Shown here: one piece after another, positions 1-15,000 of the stretch
Layout of the letters: each line of letters starts with the position of its first letter
Numbering within the stretch: the first letter of the stretch is position 1
DNA from: Planctomycetota bacterium
GTDB lineage: Bacteria > Planctomycetota > Phycisphaerae > Sedimentisphaerales > Anaerobacaceae
Assembly: GCA_013349615.1 (NCBI GenBank)
Contig: DUZJ01000002.1
Coordinates: 35,882-99,881, forward strand
DNA: 64,000 nt
Direction: 5' to 3'
Translations under genes and position numbers: made by a program
The notes under the pieces: generated by a model
What the model was told of the DNA's origin: nothing
What the model saw: only the letters and a program-made list of their open reading frames with translations
Database searches by the model: none

Positions 1-1
1 T

Positions 2-3000
2 GGCGACAATATCACATTGATATCCAACCAATGCACACTTACCGACAACACAGCGACCTTATCCGGTGGTGGAATCTACTACGGTGTCGAGTGTGTGTCG
101 CAGCTGAGTGACTGTGTGTTTAGCGGCAATAGCAGCTCTGAAGACGGTGGTGGTATCCTTTACAGTGTTGACAACTCAATAACGGTTACCGATTGCAACT
201 TCGCAGACAACTCGGCAGACTATGGTGGCGCATTGTATATCGACGAGAACTGTTCAGGAACAATTACCGATTCCGAGTTGTTCGGCAACGATGCGGCCGA
301 AGACGGTGGTGGGATATACCTTAGCGACTCTGATGAGCTGGCGATTTCCGACTGCGATATCTCGCAGAATTTAGCTGCTCGTGGCGCTGGTATTTACGGC
401 ATCGATTGTCCAGGAACGTCAATTGTCGGTTGTACAATCAACAACAACGAAGCCTACCGAGTTGTTATATATTACGAGTACTACGAGCCCGACCCGAATG
501 ACCCGAACGTTCCGCTTAACCCGGAGGACCCAAGCGGCAACCCCAACGACCCGAATGTTATTGTTGTCGTAAAGCAGGACCGCTCCGGGATCGCTGAGGG
601 CGGCGGGATATTCTCCTTCGCCGGCCCGGCGTTAATCAAAGATTCTGAAATCAGCCACAATACGGCCACAACCTCGGGCGGCGGTATGTATCTGGCCGGC
701 GACTACCCAGAATCTGTCATCGGTCCGGAGCTCAGAAACTGCCTGGTAACGAACAATGCAGCAGGCAGAGATGGTGCAGGGATCTCGGCCAACTGGCAGG
801 TCAAGCCTAAGATTTCTAATTGTACGATAGTTGATAATGAGCTCATAAGAATACCCTCTTATGGTGGAGGTCTGTACTGCTCTTATGAAAGCGAAGTGGA
901 AGTTATCGACTCTATTATCTGGGGTAATACCGGTAATTACGAGGGCTCCCAGATTGCGGTAGCCAGCGGTGACCTGCCCTATCCACTACCTTCAACGGTT
1001 AAGATTACCTACAGCGACATTGAGCTTATCCAGTTGGATGCCAATGAACCCGGAGCAGGCGATCCGAATATGTTGACTGGGCCGACTGGCGATCCGTGTA
1101 ATCCGGACTATTTCATTTACGGTGTTCTTGATGCTACCCAATATATGGGCGGTTCCTATGGCGGAGCACACGGTCCTGACGGATTTACCGGTCCTGACGG
1201 GATTGATAGACTCATTTTCGTTAGTAATACGTATGATTTCAATGATTTTACTTTCAGCACAATGGGCTACATTGTTACCGTTACCATTCCAGCCGGTACA
1301 CATTCTGATACGCATCCGGCCAATCCTTACAGGACGGGTCCCATTGCCCCAAGAACATTCACCCTCGAGAGGTCCTTTGACCTTGGTGAAGAACATTATA
1401 TTGGGGACTCTCAAAACGCATTCTACGTGGACATTGAAAAGAACGAAATCTACATTGGCGCCACTTACAGTGAAGGTATTCTAAAGTATGTGTTCGATCC
1501 AAATGCGGCGAACCCCGTCGCAGGTGGGCCTGCTGGCAATTACGTCTTCGACTCCATTGTTGCTCCGTCATGTCCCGGATGGCCGGACACGCTTGCCTAT
1601 GACCCGAATAATGATATCTGGTATGCTGGAAACTGGGACTACGAGATTTATAAGTATGACGGCTCTCAAGGTCCTGACGGTAACTGGGAACTGGCATTTA
1701 CGTCCTTCCCGTATGCACCGGTAGGAGGTCGTCTGCAGCACCACGATGGCTTGGCGTTTGTCAACGGGTACCTGTTCCTCGCTGATATGTACGGCGACTG
1801 GATTATGCAATACCTCCCGGATGGCACGCTGGTGAACGTTTACTATCATGAACCGCTTGGCCGCGACCTTGAAGGCATGGGATGGGGGGCATTGGGACAC
1901 TTCTGGTCCGGTTCATTTGAAGGTAAGATTACCGAGTTTGGTGGCGGTGCATTACAGATTGGGGTTGGCGGCGTACTTCCTACCACCCCGCCCATCTATG
2001 TTGAAGAGGGTTGCACACTCAATTGGTGGGAACCCAACGAGCCCAATAACTTCTTGACGTGGGATGTCAATAGCTGGGACCCGAACAGCCACAATATTGC
2101 AGAAGATCCGCTCTTCGTTGCTGGTTACTATCTCAGCCAGCCTGTTGCCGGGCGGCAAGACCCGAACAGCCCATGCGTTGATGCCGGAAGCGGTGATGTA
2201 AGTGACCCCAACATCGGTATGGAGCAATATACTACACGCGTAGACGGCGCCAACGACGTCAACAAAGTGGATATGGGCTATCACTACAGCGAAGGGCTGA
2301 CTCAGTACTATTTGACCGTCAGCGTGGTTGATGCTAACGGTATGGTTGTTGACCCGAATCTTGCCTACGGCTATGTCGATCCGAACTGGGCCATAGTCTA
2401 CGAGGGTTATGGTGATAATGTTGTAACGCTCACTGCATACCCAATAGATCCGAATTATCGGGTCAGGAAGTGGACCGGCACTGACAATGATGCAAATATC
2501 GCTACAATCAATACGGTAACAGTCAATAGCGACAAACACGTTACCGTTGAGTTCGAGTTGACTCCTGTGTACCAGCTAACCGTGCTTGTGCCCGGTGGCA
2601 ATGGTTCGGTTGCAGTTGATCCGAACGGTTACTTTTATCGTGATCGTACAGTAGTAACACTGACTGCAACACCCGATCCCAACTATCGGCTCAAGGCGTG
2701 GACCGGCACTAATAATGATTTATCTTTTGCTCTTACCAATACGGTAACCATAAACTCAGACAAAACTGTCACAGTTGAGTTTGAGATGCCGAGGAAGATT
2801 GAAGTTTCAGGCGGCGCTGATGCTATCCTGGACGCCATTAACATCGCAAAGCCCGGTGATTCACTTATCGTGGCTGCCGGCACTTATAACGGCGGTATCG
2901 ACTTCCAGGGCAAAGAGCTTAGATTGTTTAGCACTAATCCTGACGACCCGAATATTGTTGCGCAGACGATTATTGATTGTCAGCAGAGCGGCCGCGCCTT

Positions 3001-6000
3001 TACCTTCAATAATGGTGAAGGTCCTGAGACAGTTATAGACGGCTTTACAATAATCAATGGCAGCCTCTCCAGTCAACCCGGCGGAGCTATATATTGTGGT
3101 TCCGGCACCAGTCCGACTATTGTAAATCTAATAATAAGCAATTGCAGGGTTAGTTTTTCGAGCGGTGGTGCGATATTTATCGATTCCGGCAGCACTCCGA
3201 GCATTAACAACGTTACGATAAATGACTGCAGCGTTTATCTCGGCGTTGGTGGTGGTGTATGTATTAATACCGAGACCAGTATTACGCTCAGTTACTGCAC
3301 AATTAGCAATTGCAGAGCTTTTGGTGGCTCCGGTGGGGCTGTTTACGCAGTTGCCGGCAGTTCGCCTACGTTTGTCGGTTGTAACTTCAGCAGCAGTAGG
3401 GCCGCCAATGGTGGCGGACTCTTCTTCGGCCTCGATAGCACGTCAACGCTCAGCCAATGCTCATTGGCTGACAACACTGCGTTTTATGATGGTGGTGCAA
3501 TCTTCTACAGCTCGGGCTGTGTGTCAGAAATGAACGATTGTACGTTAACCGGCAATAGCGCTAATGAGGATGGAGGTGGTATCGGTTATGCCGCTGACAA
3601 CTCGATAATGATTGTCGGCAGCAACTTTGCAAGGAACTCGGCGCAGTACGGTGGAGGATTGTATTTCGACCCGTCCTGTTCAGGGACAATTGCGGAGAGT
3701 GTATTCCTAAACAATATCGCGACCGAAGACGGAGGTGCGATATACCTTAGCGATTCTGATGAATTGGCGATTTCCGACTGCCGTATCGCGTACAATTCGG
3801 CTGCCCGTGGTGGTGGTATCTACGGCATTGATTGTTCTGATTCGACCATTATCGGCTGCTCAATCACCAACAACGAAGCTACGCAGGGTGCTGTATGGTA
3901 CGAGTTCTATAACCGCGACCCGAATGACCCGAATTTGCCGATAGGCCCGCCCGATCCCAATGGTAGCTTAGATGATCCAAACTACATCGCTGTCCCGCAG
4001 ACGAGTGGCACTGGGATAGCTCAAGGCGGCGGTATATATTCGTTCGAGGGTCCGAGTCTGATAGCTGATTGTAACATCAGTTACAACACGGCCAACACTT
4101 CAGGTGGAGGTGTGTACCTCGCTGGTGACTTCAGTCCAGAGTTGAGGAACTGTCTGATAGCCGACAATAGGGCAGGCAGAGACGGCGGAGGTATTTCAGC
4201 TAATTGGCAGGTGAACGCTTTCATCTCTAATTGTACGATAGCTGATAACGAAGTTATGGGACTGCTTTCTTTTGGAGGAGGCCTGTACTGCTCCTATGAA
4301 AGCAATGTCGAAGTTATCGACTCCATCATTTGGAACAATTTGGGCAGTCCCGGTACTGAGGGCTACCAGGTTGCGGTAGCGAGCGGCGACTTGTCTTATC
4401 CGCTGCCGTCGACGGTCAATATTACTTATAGTGACATCGGGCCATCCGAAGTTGGAGCGGGTCCCACCCTGGATCCGAATTTGCTTGACCCGAACATGCC
4501 GGACTACTTTATTTACAGCACTTTTGATACAAGTGTTGACCACAACTGGCCTGGCTCTTATGGCATTGACGGATGGGTGGGCAGCGATGGAATCCACAGG
4601 ATTATTCACTATAGTGGTCCAAAGGAAATTGATCTTATTAATTCAATCGCCTATATTCACACTGTTACCGTCCCGCCCGGTGCCGATTTCCATTCGCATC
4701 CGAGCAATCCTTATTCAACCGGACCTATCGCCCCAAGAACACGCACCCTTGAAAGGACTTTCGACATTGGCGTGAGCCTAAGCCATGGTAATGAATTCTG
4801 GGTGGATGCCGCCACTAACGAGATATACATAGGGGCCGCCAGATACGGCATTCGAAAATTTGTATTCGACCCGAACGCGAACAATCCTGTAGCAGGCGGG
4901 CCTGCGGGCAACTATGTGTTCGACTCCATTATTGCTCCAGCAAGTCCTATTGATGAAGACGGCTGGACAACGCAGACACTCGCCTATGACCCGGATAATG
5001 ACATATGGTATGCCGGGGCGATATCCTATTACTGGTACGAGGCGGACAGGACAATATGGAAGTATGACGGGTCCCAGGGGCCTGACGGTCAATGGGAGAT
5101 TGCATTTACGTACGAAGAAGGTGATCACCACGATGGAATGGAGTTCATCAATGGGTATCTGTTCCTGGCTGACAACCAAGGTGACTATATTTTCCAGTAT
5201 ACGCCGGACGGCACGTTGGTTAACACCTTCTATTTTGAGCCTCTTGAGCACATGCTTGAAGGGATGGGATTTGGCGCATTGGAACACTTCTGGGTCGGCT
5301 CACATGGGGAAGTAGAGGGGGTAGGCAGTAGGATTACAGAGCTCGGTGGCGGACTTTTACAGATGGGACTTCAAGGAGGAATATTAGGTTTCCCCATCTA
5401 TGTTGAGCAGAGCTGCACACTCGACGGGTGGGATTGGGACCCCAACACACATCTCTGGGACCCCAACAACGCCGACAGCAACAACATTAGCAAAGACCCG
5501 CTCTTTGTTGCCGGTTACTATCTAAGCCAGATTGCTGCCGATCAAGACGTAAACAGCCCATGTGTCGATTCTGGAAGCGCCGATGCCAATGAGCCTAATA
5601 TCGGCATGCATACATATACCACCAGAACCGATGGTGTCAATGACGTCAACATCGTCGATATGGGTTATCACTATAGTCAGGGGCTCACTCGGTACGTGTT
5701 AACTGTCAGTGTGGTCGATGCTAATGGCGTGGTTGTTGTTGAGCCGAATCTTGCCCACGGCTATGTCGAGCCGAACACGGCCGTAGTCTACGAGGGCTAC
5801 GAGGACAATGTAATAGAGCTCACTGCGTATCCCGGTGTTAGCTACAAAGTAAAGAAATGGACAGGCACTGATGACGATACCATAACCGGCCGCCACAACA
5901 CCGTCACTTTGACCGAAGACAAACACGTTACCATTGAATTCGAGCAGGCCCCTCTGTACGATTTGTTCCTGTACGTAATTGGCACCGATGCGAATGGCAC

Positions 6001-9000
6001 GCTGGAACCGGACACCCCCTGGATTGACTACGATCCAAATCTCGGTCCCTACGGTGCCTACCAGTACTATGCCGGCACCGAGGTTACCCTGGTTGCAAAA
6101 GCCGACCCGAACTACGAAGTCAGATATTGGTTCGGAACTGATGATGATTCGTCCAAAGAATCAAACAATATTGTAACCATTGATAGTAATGAGTATGTCG
6201 CAGTCGAATTCGGGAGGGTTGGGTACAATATCATTAACCTGTACGATGAGAACATGGTTCTTGACCCTCGCAGCCCGTTCCCAACGATTCAAGCTGCCGT
6301 TGACGCAGCGGGGAATAACTACACGGTGGAGCTCACGCCAGGCGTCTATTTCGGTGTGGGTAATTATGACGTCAATCTGCGAGCAGGTTTGGACCCGAAC
6401 GAGGTCAGACCGATAACTGTCCGCAGCACCGACCCGACCGATGCCGAGACGATAGAGAGTACCATTATTAACTGCAGGGGTTCAGGCCGAGCCTTCATAT
6501 TCAATAGTGGAGAAGAGCCTAACAGCTATACCATATCGGGTCTTACCATTAGTAACGGCTTTGCTGCCTACGGCGGCGCCATACTATGCGACGGCGCCTC
6601 ACCAACAATAAGGAATTGCAGGATAACAAATAATTATGCTACCGGTGATGGCGGTGCAATCTATTTGACAAACGCTTCACCTGTAATCATCAATACTGAG
6701 ATTACCGGAAACATCGCAGGTGGATTTGGCGGAGGTATCTACGCCCAGGCAGACTCCGTTCCTGAAATTATCAACTGCTTAATCGCTTTCAACTATTCAA
6801 GCAATATTGGCGGTGCAATGTACCTGTACGAGTCGGATGCTATCATCAGGCTCTCCACTATCGCATACAATTACGGCCTGGCCCTTGAGGAAAATAACTA
6901 CGGACCCATCCCCATCGGCGGCGTTGCCGCTCGCGACTCCGACCCGGATATTAGTCACTGTATCATAGGACTCAACGGCGGTTATTATTATGGGCCGCCG
7001 GGCGACTATTTGTATGGTTATTGGGGTAGTAACTTATATGCCGGCGACGACCTTTACGAGTGTTCGGCAACATACTCTTGCATCGAGAACGGCGATGGCG
7101 GCGACGGCAACATAGACGATGACCCGCTGTGGATATCCGGCGGCCTTGGCCCCTTCTACCTGAGCCAGACCCAATCCGGCCAGCCAGCCACCAGCCCCTG
7201 CGTGAATGCCGGCGAACAATATATTCTGCAAGATCTCCAGAGCACGTACAATTTGGGTAACATGACGACAAGCATTATGAATTACGCGGATGTTGGCTAC
7301 GCCGACATGGGCTACCACTATCCGTTCTTTACAGGTCCGCCTATTCAGTACAGCCTGGTGGTTGTTGTTACTGGTAATGGCCGCCTCGAATATACTTATT
7401 ATGACTATTACTATACTGACATTAACGACTACGACGTCAACACTGTTGTTGGACCGAACGAATCACCCGCAGTTGCTTACTTGAGGCCGGGCACATCGGT
7501 ACAGCTCAGGGCCATACCAGACCCCAACTACCGTGTCTTCAGCTGGACCGGCACAAATGATGATACATACTTCGGCCTGACCAACAGTGTTACTATGTAC
7601 GGCAGCAGGTATGTACTTATTGAGTTCGAGCGGGCTGTCAAGCGAGTTTTGGACGTGGCCGTCGACGATCAATACCCCTACATAGCAATTCAAGAAGCCA
7701 TAGATGACGCAAGAGATGGCGATGTAGTTCTCCTTCACAGCGGCACCTACGCCGGTACCGGCTTTGAGGTCATAGGCAAGAACATCACAATTACAGGCAC
7801 CAATCCTGACGACCCCGATGTTGTTGCATCTACAATTATAGATTGTACCGATGAGATCAATGGCGGTATCCACATCCTTGGCACCCCCGGAGGTACTTCC
7901 GTGCTCAGTGGCGTTACAATAATGAACTCACATTTCGAACCACGGAGACCCTATGCTTCAGAGGGTGCTGGTGCCCGCGGCACCGATGGTGCGGACAACC
8001 TGCCTTATGCTTACGCCTATGATATGTACGGTACAGGTGTTTTTGATATGCGCAATGTTTATGTCAGAAGCAATGCCGCTCTTACTGTCATCGGGAACCA
8101 CATCATCACCAATTGTATTATCAGAGACTGCTCGGTCACCGGAGGCGAGGCCTTTTATGGTAACGCCGGTAATGCGGAATACATGGATGGTGGTAACGGC
8201 GGTAACGGCGGCTTTGCCGGAGGTGCCGGTATCTTTATCGGCGACATCTACGATTACTATTATGAAGACGTGCTCATCTACGACCCCAATTATCCCAACG
8301 ATGTCAACTATGCAATGTATGATTATGAACAACATATGATAAGCTGGGGAAGTAGTCCACTTATTAAGAACTGTATAATTGACAACTGTGTGGCAATTGC
8401 CGGTGATGGCGCAGACGGTGGGACCAGCGGCGCGAGAGCTACCGGCGGCTCTGGAGGCGTACCCGGCCGGGCCCTCGGAGCCGGAATATACTGTGATGTG
8501 AACACGAGCCCAACATTCGAAAATTGTACGGTCACAAACTGCAGTGCCGTTGGTGGTAATGGCGGCAACGGCGGCGATGGCGAAGCTGGATATGGCTTTG
8601 GCGGCTATGGCGGATTGAGCTATGCCGACCCCTTGCAGCCTGACCCTGAAAGCTTTAGCGCGTATGGTGCCGGTGTCTATTGCGGCATTGGGTGCGAGCC
8701 TAACTTCATTAACTGCACAATCAGCGATAATGTTACCGATGGCAGTGTAAGCGGAATAGGTGGCCTTAACATGCCCAGCTATAGGCGACAACAGCCGCTA
8801 AGAAACTACAATATCCCAAGCTACGGTGCCGGCCTCTATTGCGACAGCGGCTGCTCGTCAACATTTACAAACTGCACATTCCAGGGCAACCGCACTACCT
8901 ATTATGGCGACTTGTACAGCGGCTACGGCGGCGGCGTATGCTTCGATGGCGGTAAAGATTATGATTATTACTTAGGCTATGGTTTCGACTATACTATTGG

Positions 9001-12000
9001 TTCAAGCTCCTACTATTCGAGCTATCTCTTTGATGCTAATTTTGTGAGCACTGTTTCAGCTACACTTACCGATTGTCGATTCAGCGGCAATTCCGCCTCT
9101 GTGGGCGGCGGTCTCTACGCGGTCGTGTCAGACGTGAATATTGTGGACTGCAATTTCGCCGACAATACATCCTATATTGGCGGCGGCCTGTGCTTCAACG
9201 AAAGCCTCACCTGTATTTCCGGTTCCACTATTCAACGCAATATTGTTTCTGCGGACGCTGACCCCAATGTGATGTTAGACCCTAACGATCCTAACGGCCC
9301 CAGCGGAGTTGAATTTGGCGCTGGTGGCGGTATCTATTGTTTGGCAACCGATACCCTGATGCGAACCTGCGACATCAGCTATAATTTTGCCAGCGGCTCT
9401 GGTGGAGGTGTGTATCTGGCCGTTGATCCAAACTTTGAATCCGGCGGGGACCAGGTGCTCAAGAACTGCCTGATAACCAACAACATAGCAGCCAGAGACG
9501 GTGGCGGGATTTCTGTTAACTGGTATGCCCAACCAGTAATCTGCAATTGTACAATAGCTGATAACAATGTCAGTGAGCCGAACGGTTACGGTGGAGGTCT
9601 GTACTGCTCCTATGAAAGTCATGTAGATGTTAACGACTCCATTATCTGGGGCAACTGGGGTAATGTTGGAATTAAGGGCTCCCAGATTGCTTTATGTAGC
9701 GGCGACCTGCCCTATTCGCTGCCCTCTTCTATTACCGTTTCCTACAGTGATGTTCAAGGTTGGAAGAATGCCAGCGGCCCCAACCGGATTGATGCTAACG
9801 CCGTTTTCGTTGACCCGGGCATTGACGCCAACGATTTCGTGCACTGGGACTTCAATACCGTTATCGACGACGACCCGCTGTTTGTCAGTGGTTACTACCT
9901 GAGTCAAATCGCCGCCGGTCAATCGGCCGACAGCAATTGCATCGATGCCGGAAGTGCTGACGCATCATTGGTTGCTCTTAATGACATCAATGAGCCGAAC
10001 ATCAGCCTGGCTCAATACACGACACGCATAGACGGCGTCAACGACGTCAACATCGTGGATATGGGGTATCATTATCCAATTGTTCTGTACCGGTTGACTG
10101 CCTATGTAGCAGGTGGTAACGGCAGTGTCGTTTTCGACCCGAACGGCCGTCCGGATACCGATCCAAACAGCCGGCGGTATAACCAGCTCGCGACAGTAAC
10201 ACTGAAGTCAAAGCCTGACCCGAACTATCGTGTCCAGGGATGGTACGATGTCAACGACGTCTTACTCTCTACGGGCAAGAGCCTCGAAGTGCTGATGGAT
10301 TCCGACAAGGTCTTCAAGGTTCAGTACGAGCTGCCTAATATAGTCCCGGTCTTCGGTGGCGGCAACGCCATACAGCAGGCCGTTGATGCAGCATTGAGCG
10401 GTGATACTCTTATTGTCGCTGCCGGCACATACGACGGCGATATCAACTTACAGGGCAAAGACATCACAGTAGTCAGCGCCAATCCTGATGACCCTGGTAT
10501 TATTGCCCAGACAATTATCGACGGCCAGCAAAGCGGGCGCGGCTTTATCTTCAATAGCAACGAAGGTCCAAACACCGTCATAAACGGCTTTACGGTAATC
10601 AACGGCAGCGTTACAGGCCAGGGCGGCGGCGGCATCTACGTTGACGTCAACAGCAGTCCGACCATTAAAAACGTTACTATAAACAACTGCAGCGTTACCG
10701 GCGCCGACGGTGGTGCAATATATGTCGATGCCAACAGCAGTCCGAGATTCATAAACTGCCTAATCACGAATTGCTCCGCTGATAACGGCGGCGGCGTCCA
10801 TTGCGATGTCAACAGCTCCCCGCTCTTCTACCACTGCACATTCGGCAACAACTCTGCTGCCCAAATGGGCGGCGCTATGCTCTGTGACCCCAATGTCTCG
10901 ATAACCGTCGAAGACTGCAATCTCATAGACAATTCAGCGAGCTTCGGCGGCGCCTTGTATTGCGCAGCCAACTGTTCAGGAGCGATTATCAACACCATAT
11001 TAGAGCGAAACTATGCGAGTGAAGATGGTGGTGCAATATATCTGGGCGAGGCTAACGACCTGTCAGTTACCGACTGCAATATCTCTTACAATACGGCCCT
11101 GCATGGCGCAGGCTTATATTCACTCGGTTCTTTGAATCTGACAATTAGCGGATGTGAGCTTAGCTTTAACCAGGCCCCTCTCGGCTTCGTTCACCCGAAT
11201 ACCTCGATAGTCGGCCAAGGTGGTGGAATGTATTGCTTTGCTACAGAGGCAGTAATCAGGGACTGTGTCTTAAACGAGAATACTGCCAATACTTCCGGCG
11301 GCGGTATGTATCTGGCCGGAGAGTCGGATTACATCGAGATTATAAACTGCCTGATAACCAATAACGCAGCGGGTAGAGATGGCGGTGGTATTTCCGCCAA
11401 CTGGTATGCTGAGCCTAACATCGCAAACTGCACATTCGCCAGCAACGCGGCACCGGGCACCTTCGGGCAACCCGGCTACACCGGCTTCGGCGGCGGCCTC
11501 TACTGCTCATATTACAGCAAGGTTGAGGTCATCGACAGCATCCTCTCGGACAACAATGCACTCAATGGCCTCGAAATCGCCGTCGCCACCGGCTTCGAAC
11601 CGGCAACACTTAAGATTTCATACAGTGATGTTCAAAGGTGGCAGATTGATGCTAACGCCGTTTTCGTTGACCCGGGCATTGACGCCAACAATTTCGTGTA
11701 CTGGGACTCGAACACCGTTATCGAAGATGACCCGCTGTTTGTCAGTGGTTACTATCTAAGCCATGTTGATGCCGGTCAATCGGCCGACAGCAATTGCATC
11801 GATGCCGGAAGCGGTGATGTAAATGACCCGAATATCGATATGGCAGGATATACGACACGCATAGACGGCGTCAACGACGTCAACATCGTGGATATGGGTT
11901 ATCATTATCCGATTGTTCTGTACCGGTTGACTGCCTATGTAGCAGGTGGTAACGGCAGCGTCGTTTTCGACCCGAACGGCCGTCCGGATACTGACCCGAA

Positions 12001-15000
12001 CAGCCGGCGGTATAACCAGTTCGCGATAGTAACACTAAGGTCAAAACCTGACCCGAATTATCGTGTCCAGGGGTGGTACGATGTCAACGACGTTTTACTC
12101 TCTACCGGCAAGAGCATTGAAGTGGTGATGGATTCCGACAAGGTCTTCAAGGTTCGGTACGAGCTGCCGAATGTAGTCCAGGTCTTCGGTGGCGGCAACG
12201 CCATACAGCAGGCCGTTGATGCAGCATTGAGCGGTGATACTCTTATTGTCGCTGCCGGCACATACGACGGCGATATCAACTTACAGGGCAAAGACATCAC
12301 CCTGGTCAGCACCAATCCTGATGATCCCGTCATTATTGCCCAGACCATTATCGACGGCCAGCTAAGCGGGCGCGGCTTCATCTTCAATAGCAACGAAGGT
12401 CCAAACACCATCATAGACGGCTTTATGATAATCAATGGCAGCGTTACAGGCGAGGGTGGCGGCGGCATTTACGTTGACGTCAACAGCAGTCCGACCATTA
12501 AAAACGTTGCGATAAATAACTGCACCGCTATTGGCGCCGACGGTGGTGCAATATATGTCGATGCCAACAGCAGCCCGAGATTCATAAACTGCCTAATCAC
12601 GAATTGCTCCGCTGATAACGGCGGCGGCGCCCATTGTGATGTCAACAGCTCCCCGCTCTTCTACCACTGCACATTCGGCAACAACTCTGCAGCCCAGGTC
12701 GGCGGCGGAATACTCTGTGACCCCAATGTCTCGATAACCGTCGAAGACTGCAATTTCACTGACAATTCAGCGAACTTCGGCGGCGCCTTGTATTGCGCAG
12801 CCAACTGTTCAGGAGAGATTATCAACACCATATTGGAGCGAAACGATGCGAACGAAGATGGTGGTGCGATATATTTTGCCGAGGCTAACGACCTGTTAGT
12901 TACCGACTGCAATATCTCTTACAACACGGCCCTGCACGGCGCAGGCATATATTCACTCGGTTCTTTGAATCTGACGATTAGCGGATGTGAGCTCGCCTTT
13001 AACCAGGCTCCTCTCGGTTTCTTTGACCCGAACGACCCGAATGCCTTAGCGGTAATTGGCCAGGGAGGTGGAATGTGCTGCCTTGCTACAGAGGCGCTCA
13101 TCAGGGATTGCGTGTTAACCCACAATAGCGCCAATACTTCCGGCGGTGGTATATATCTGAGGGGAGAGTCGGACTACATCGAGATTATTAACTGCCTGAT
13201 AATCAATAACCTGGCGGGCAGAGACGGCGGTGGTATTTCCGTTAACTGGCGCGCTGAGCCTAACATCGTAAACTGCACATTCGCCAGCAACGCGGCACCG
13301 GGCACCTTCGGACAGCTCGGCTACACCGGCTTCGGCGGCGGACTATACTGCTCATACCACAGTAACGTCGAAGTTATTGACAGCATCTTCTGGAACAACT
13401 ATGCCCTTATGGGTTTCGAGATCGCCGTTGCCACCGGCTTTGAATTCGACCCGATACCGGCAAAACTTATGCTCTCTCACAGCGATATCAGGCGTGTCGC
13501 GCTCTCTGTCTGGGTTGACAGCGGTTGTATCCTCTGGGACCCCAACGACCCGAGCAAACGGACACCATTAGATGTCAGTCATCCTGATGCTCCCTGGCTT
13601 GGCAGTACCAACAACATCGACCTCGACCCGCTCTTTGTAACGGGACCGCTTGGTAGTTATTATCTCAGTCATATCGGCGCCGGACAGGATACAGACAGTC
13701 CTTGTATCGATAAAGGTAGTGAGCTTGCACTCTATCGCGGCCTGACAGAGCGATACACCACCCGCACCGATAATTTACCCGATGCAAAAGAGGTCGATAT
13801 GGGCTATCACTACACAATCAGGCCGGAAACAGAAGAATGCAGACTCTGTGACCTGGACTATGACGGCGTCATCGATTTTAATGACCTGGCAGTATTTGTA
13901 TCGCACTGGCTTGATGATGGCTGTTTAGGCAGCGACGCCGGCTGCAAGGGCACTGACTTTACGTTCGATACATTCGTTGACTTTGCAGATTATGCCTTCT
14001 TCGCCAACTGCTGGCTCGTCGAAGACGTCTGTGCTCCGGTCCCCAATCCGAGTGAGTGGCTGATTCGGCCTTATATGACGACTACAACGGCTCCTTACAC
14101 AATCAGTATGACTGCCAGGACCGCCTTTGACGGCTGGGGCTGGCCGGTACAGTACAACTTCAAGGGTGTCGTCGGCAGCAGCCACGAAAGCGGCTGGCAG
14201 GACAGCCCCACCTGGCAGGACACCGGCCTCGACCCCAACGTTTATGGCTACAGGGTACAGGCGAAAGACGCATTAGGCAACGAGACGCTGTGGTCGGTCA
14301 TCGGCTATGCAGGCACGGGAGACATAACACCGCCGGCGCCGGAGCCTGCCTGGGATTACTTCAACAATGGCGAACCTACGGCTATAAGTCCAAGCTCCAT
14401 TACTATGACGGCCACCATCTCCTCCGATGAGAGCGGCGTAGAGTATTACTTCGAGGCCACAACACCTGGCGGACATGACAGCGGATGGCAGGACGAGCCC
14501 AATTATACAGACGTCAACCTTGTTCCCAACACCATGTACTGCTACAGGGTCGCGGCAAGAGACAAATCCGCCAATGCTAACCAGACCAACTGGTTCCCGC
14601 CGCCCCCAATGTCGGCAACCTGTGTAACCACGCTTCCACCGCCGGATGTGAATGCACCAATCCCTGACCCCATGCTATGGGATATGAGCGTTGATGCGAA
14701 CGGCTCTGACGGCAGGCCTCGAGAAATCTACGGTGGCGGCGACCAATACGATTACTATGCGACAATGAGAGCGGATCAAAACACCGTAGATATTGCCCCG
14801 CTTGGCGTGGCCCCCAGCGGCGTGGAGTTTTACTTCCTATGCACTAATAACGGCGACTTCAGCAGCGGCTGGATTTCATTCCCGGCAGGGCCTCCCTTCA
14901 CGTACACCGTCAAGATAGGCAGATCTGGGCAGCTCCTCAAATTCAAGGTCAAGGCATGTGATACATCAGCTAAGCGGAACGAGACCGCGTATTCCGAAGA

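Noticed and set aside
7958-8791. 277-aa minus-strand ORF opposite the giant gene
   Set aside because: Shadow of the repeat-rich coding frame: low-complexity Ala/Ile/Val composition, no ribosome site, and the plus frame is clearly coding.
9791-13490. Possible CRISPR-like array in the giant gene
   Set aside because: The repeats are long, translated, and have no unique spacers of constant size; they are duplicated protein modules.
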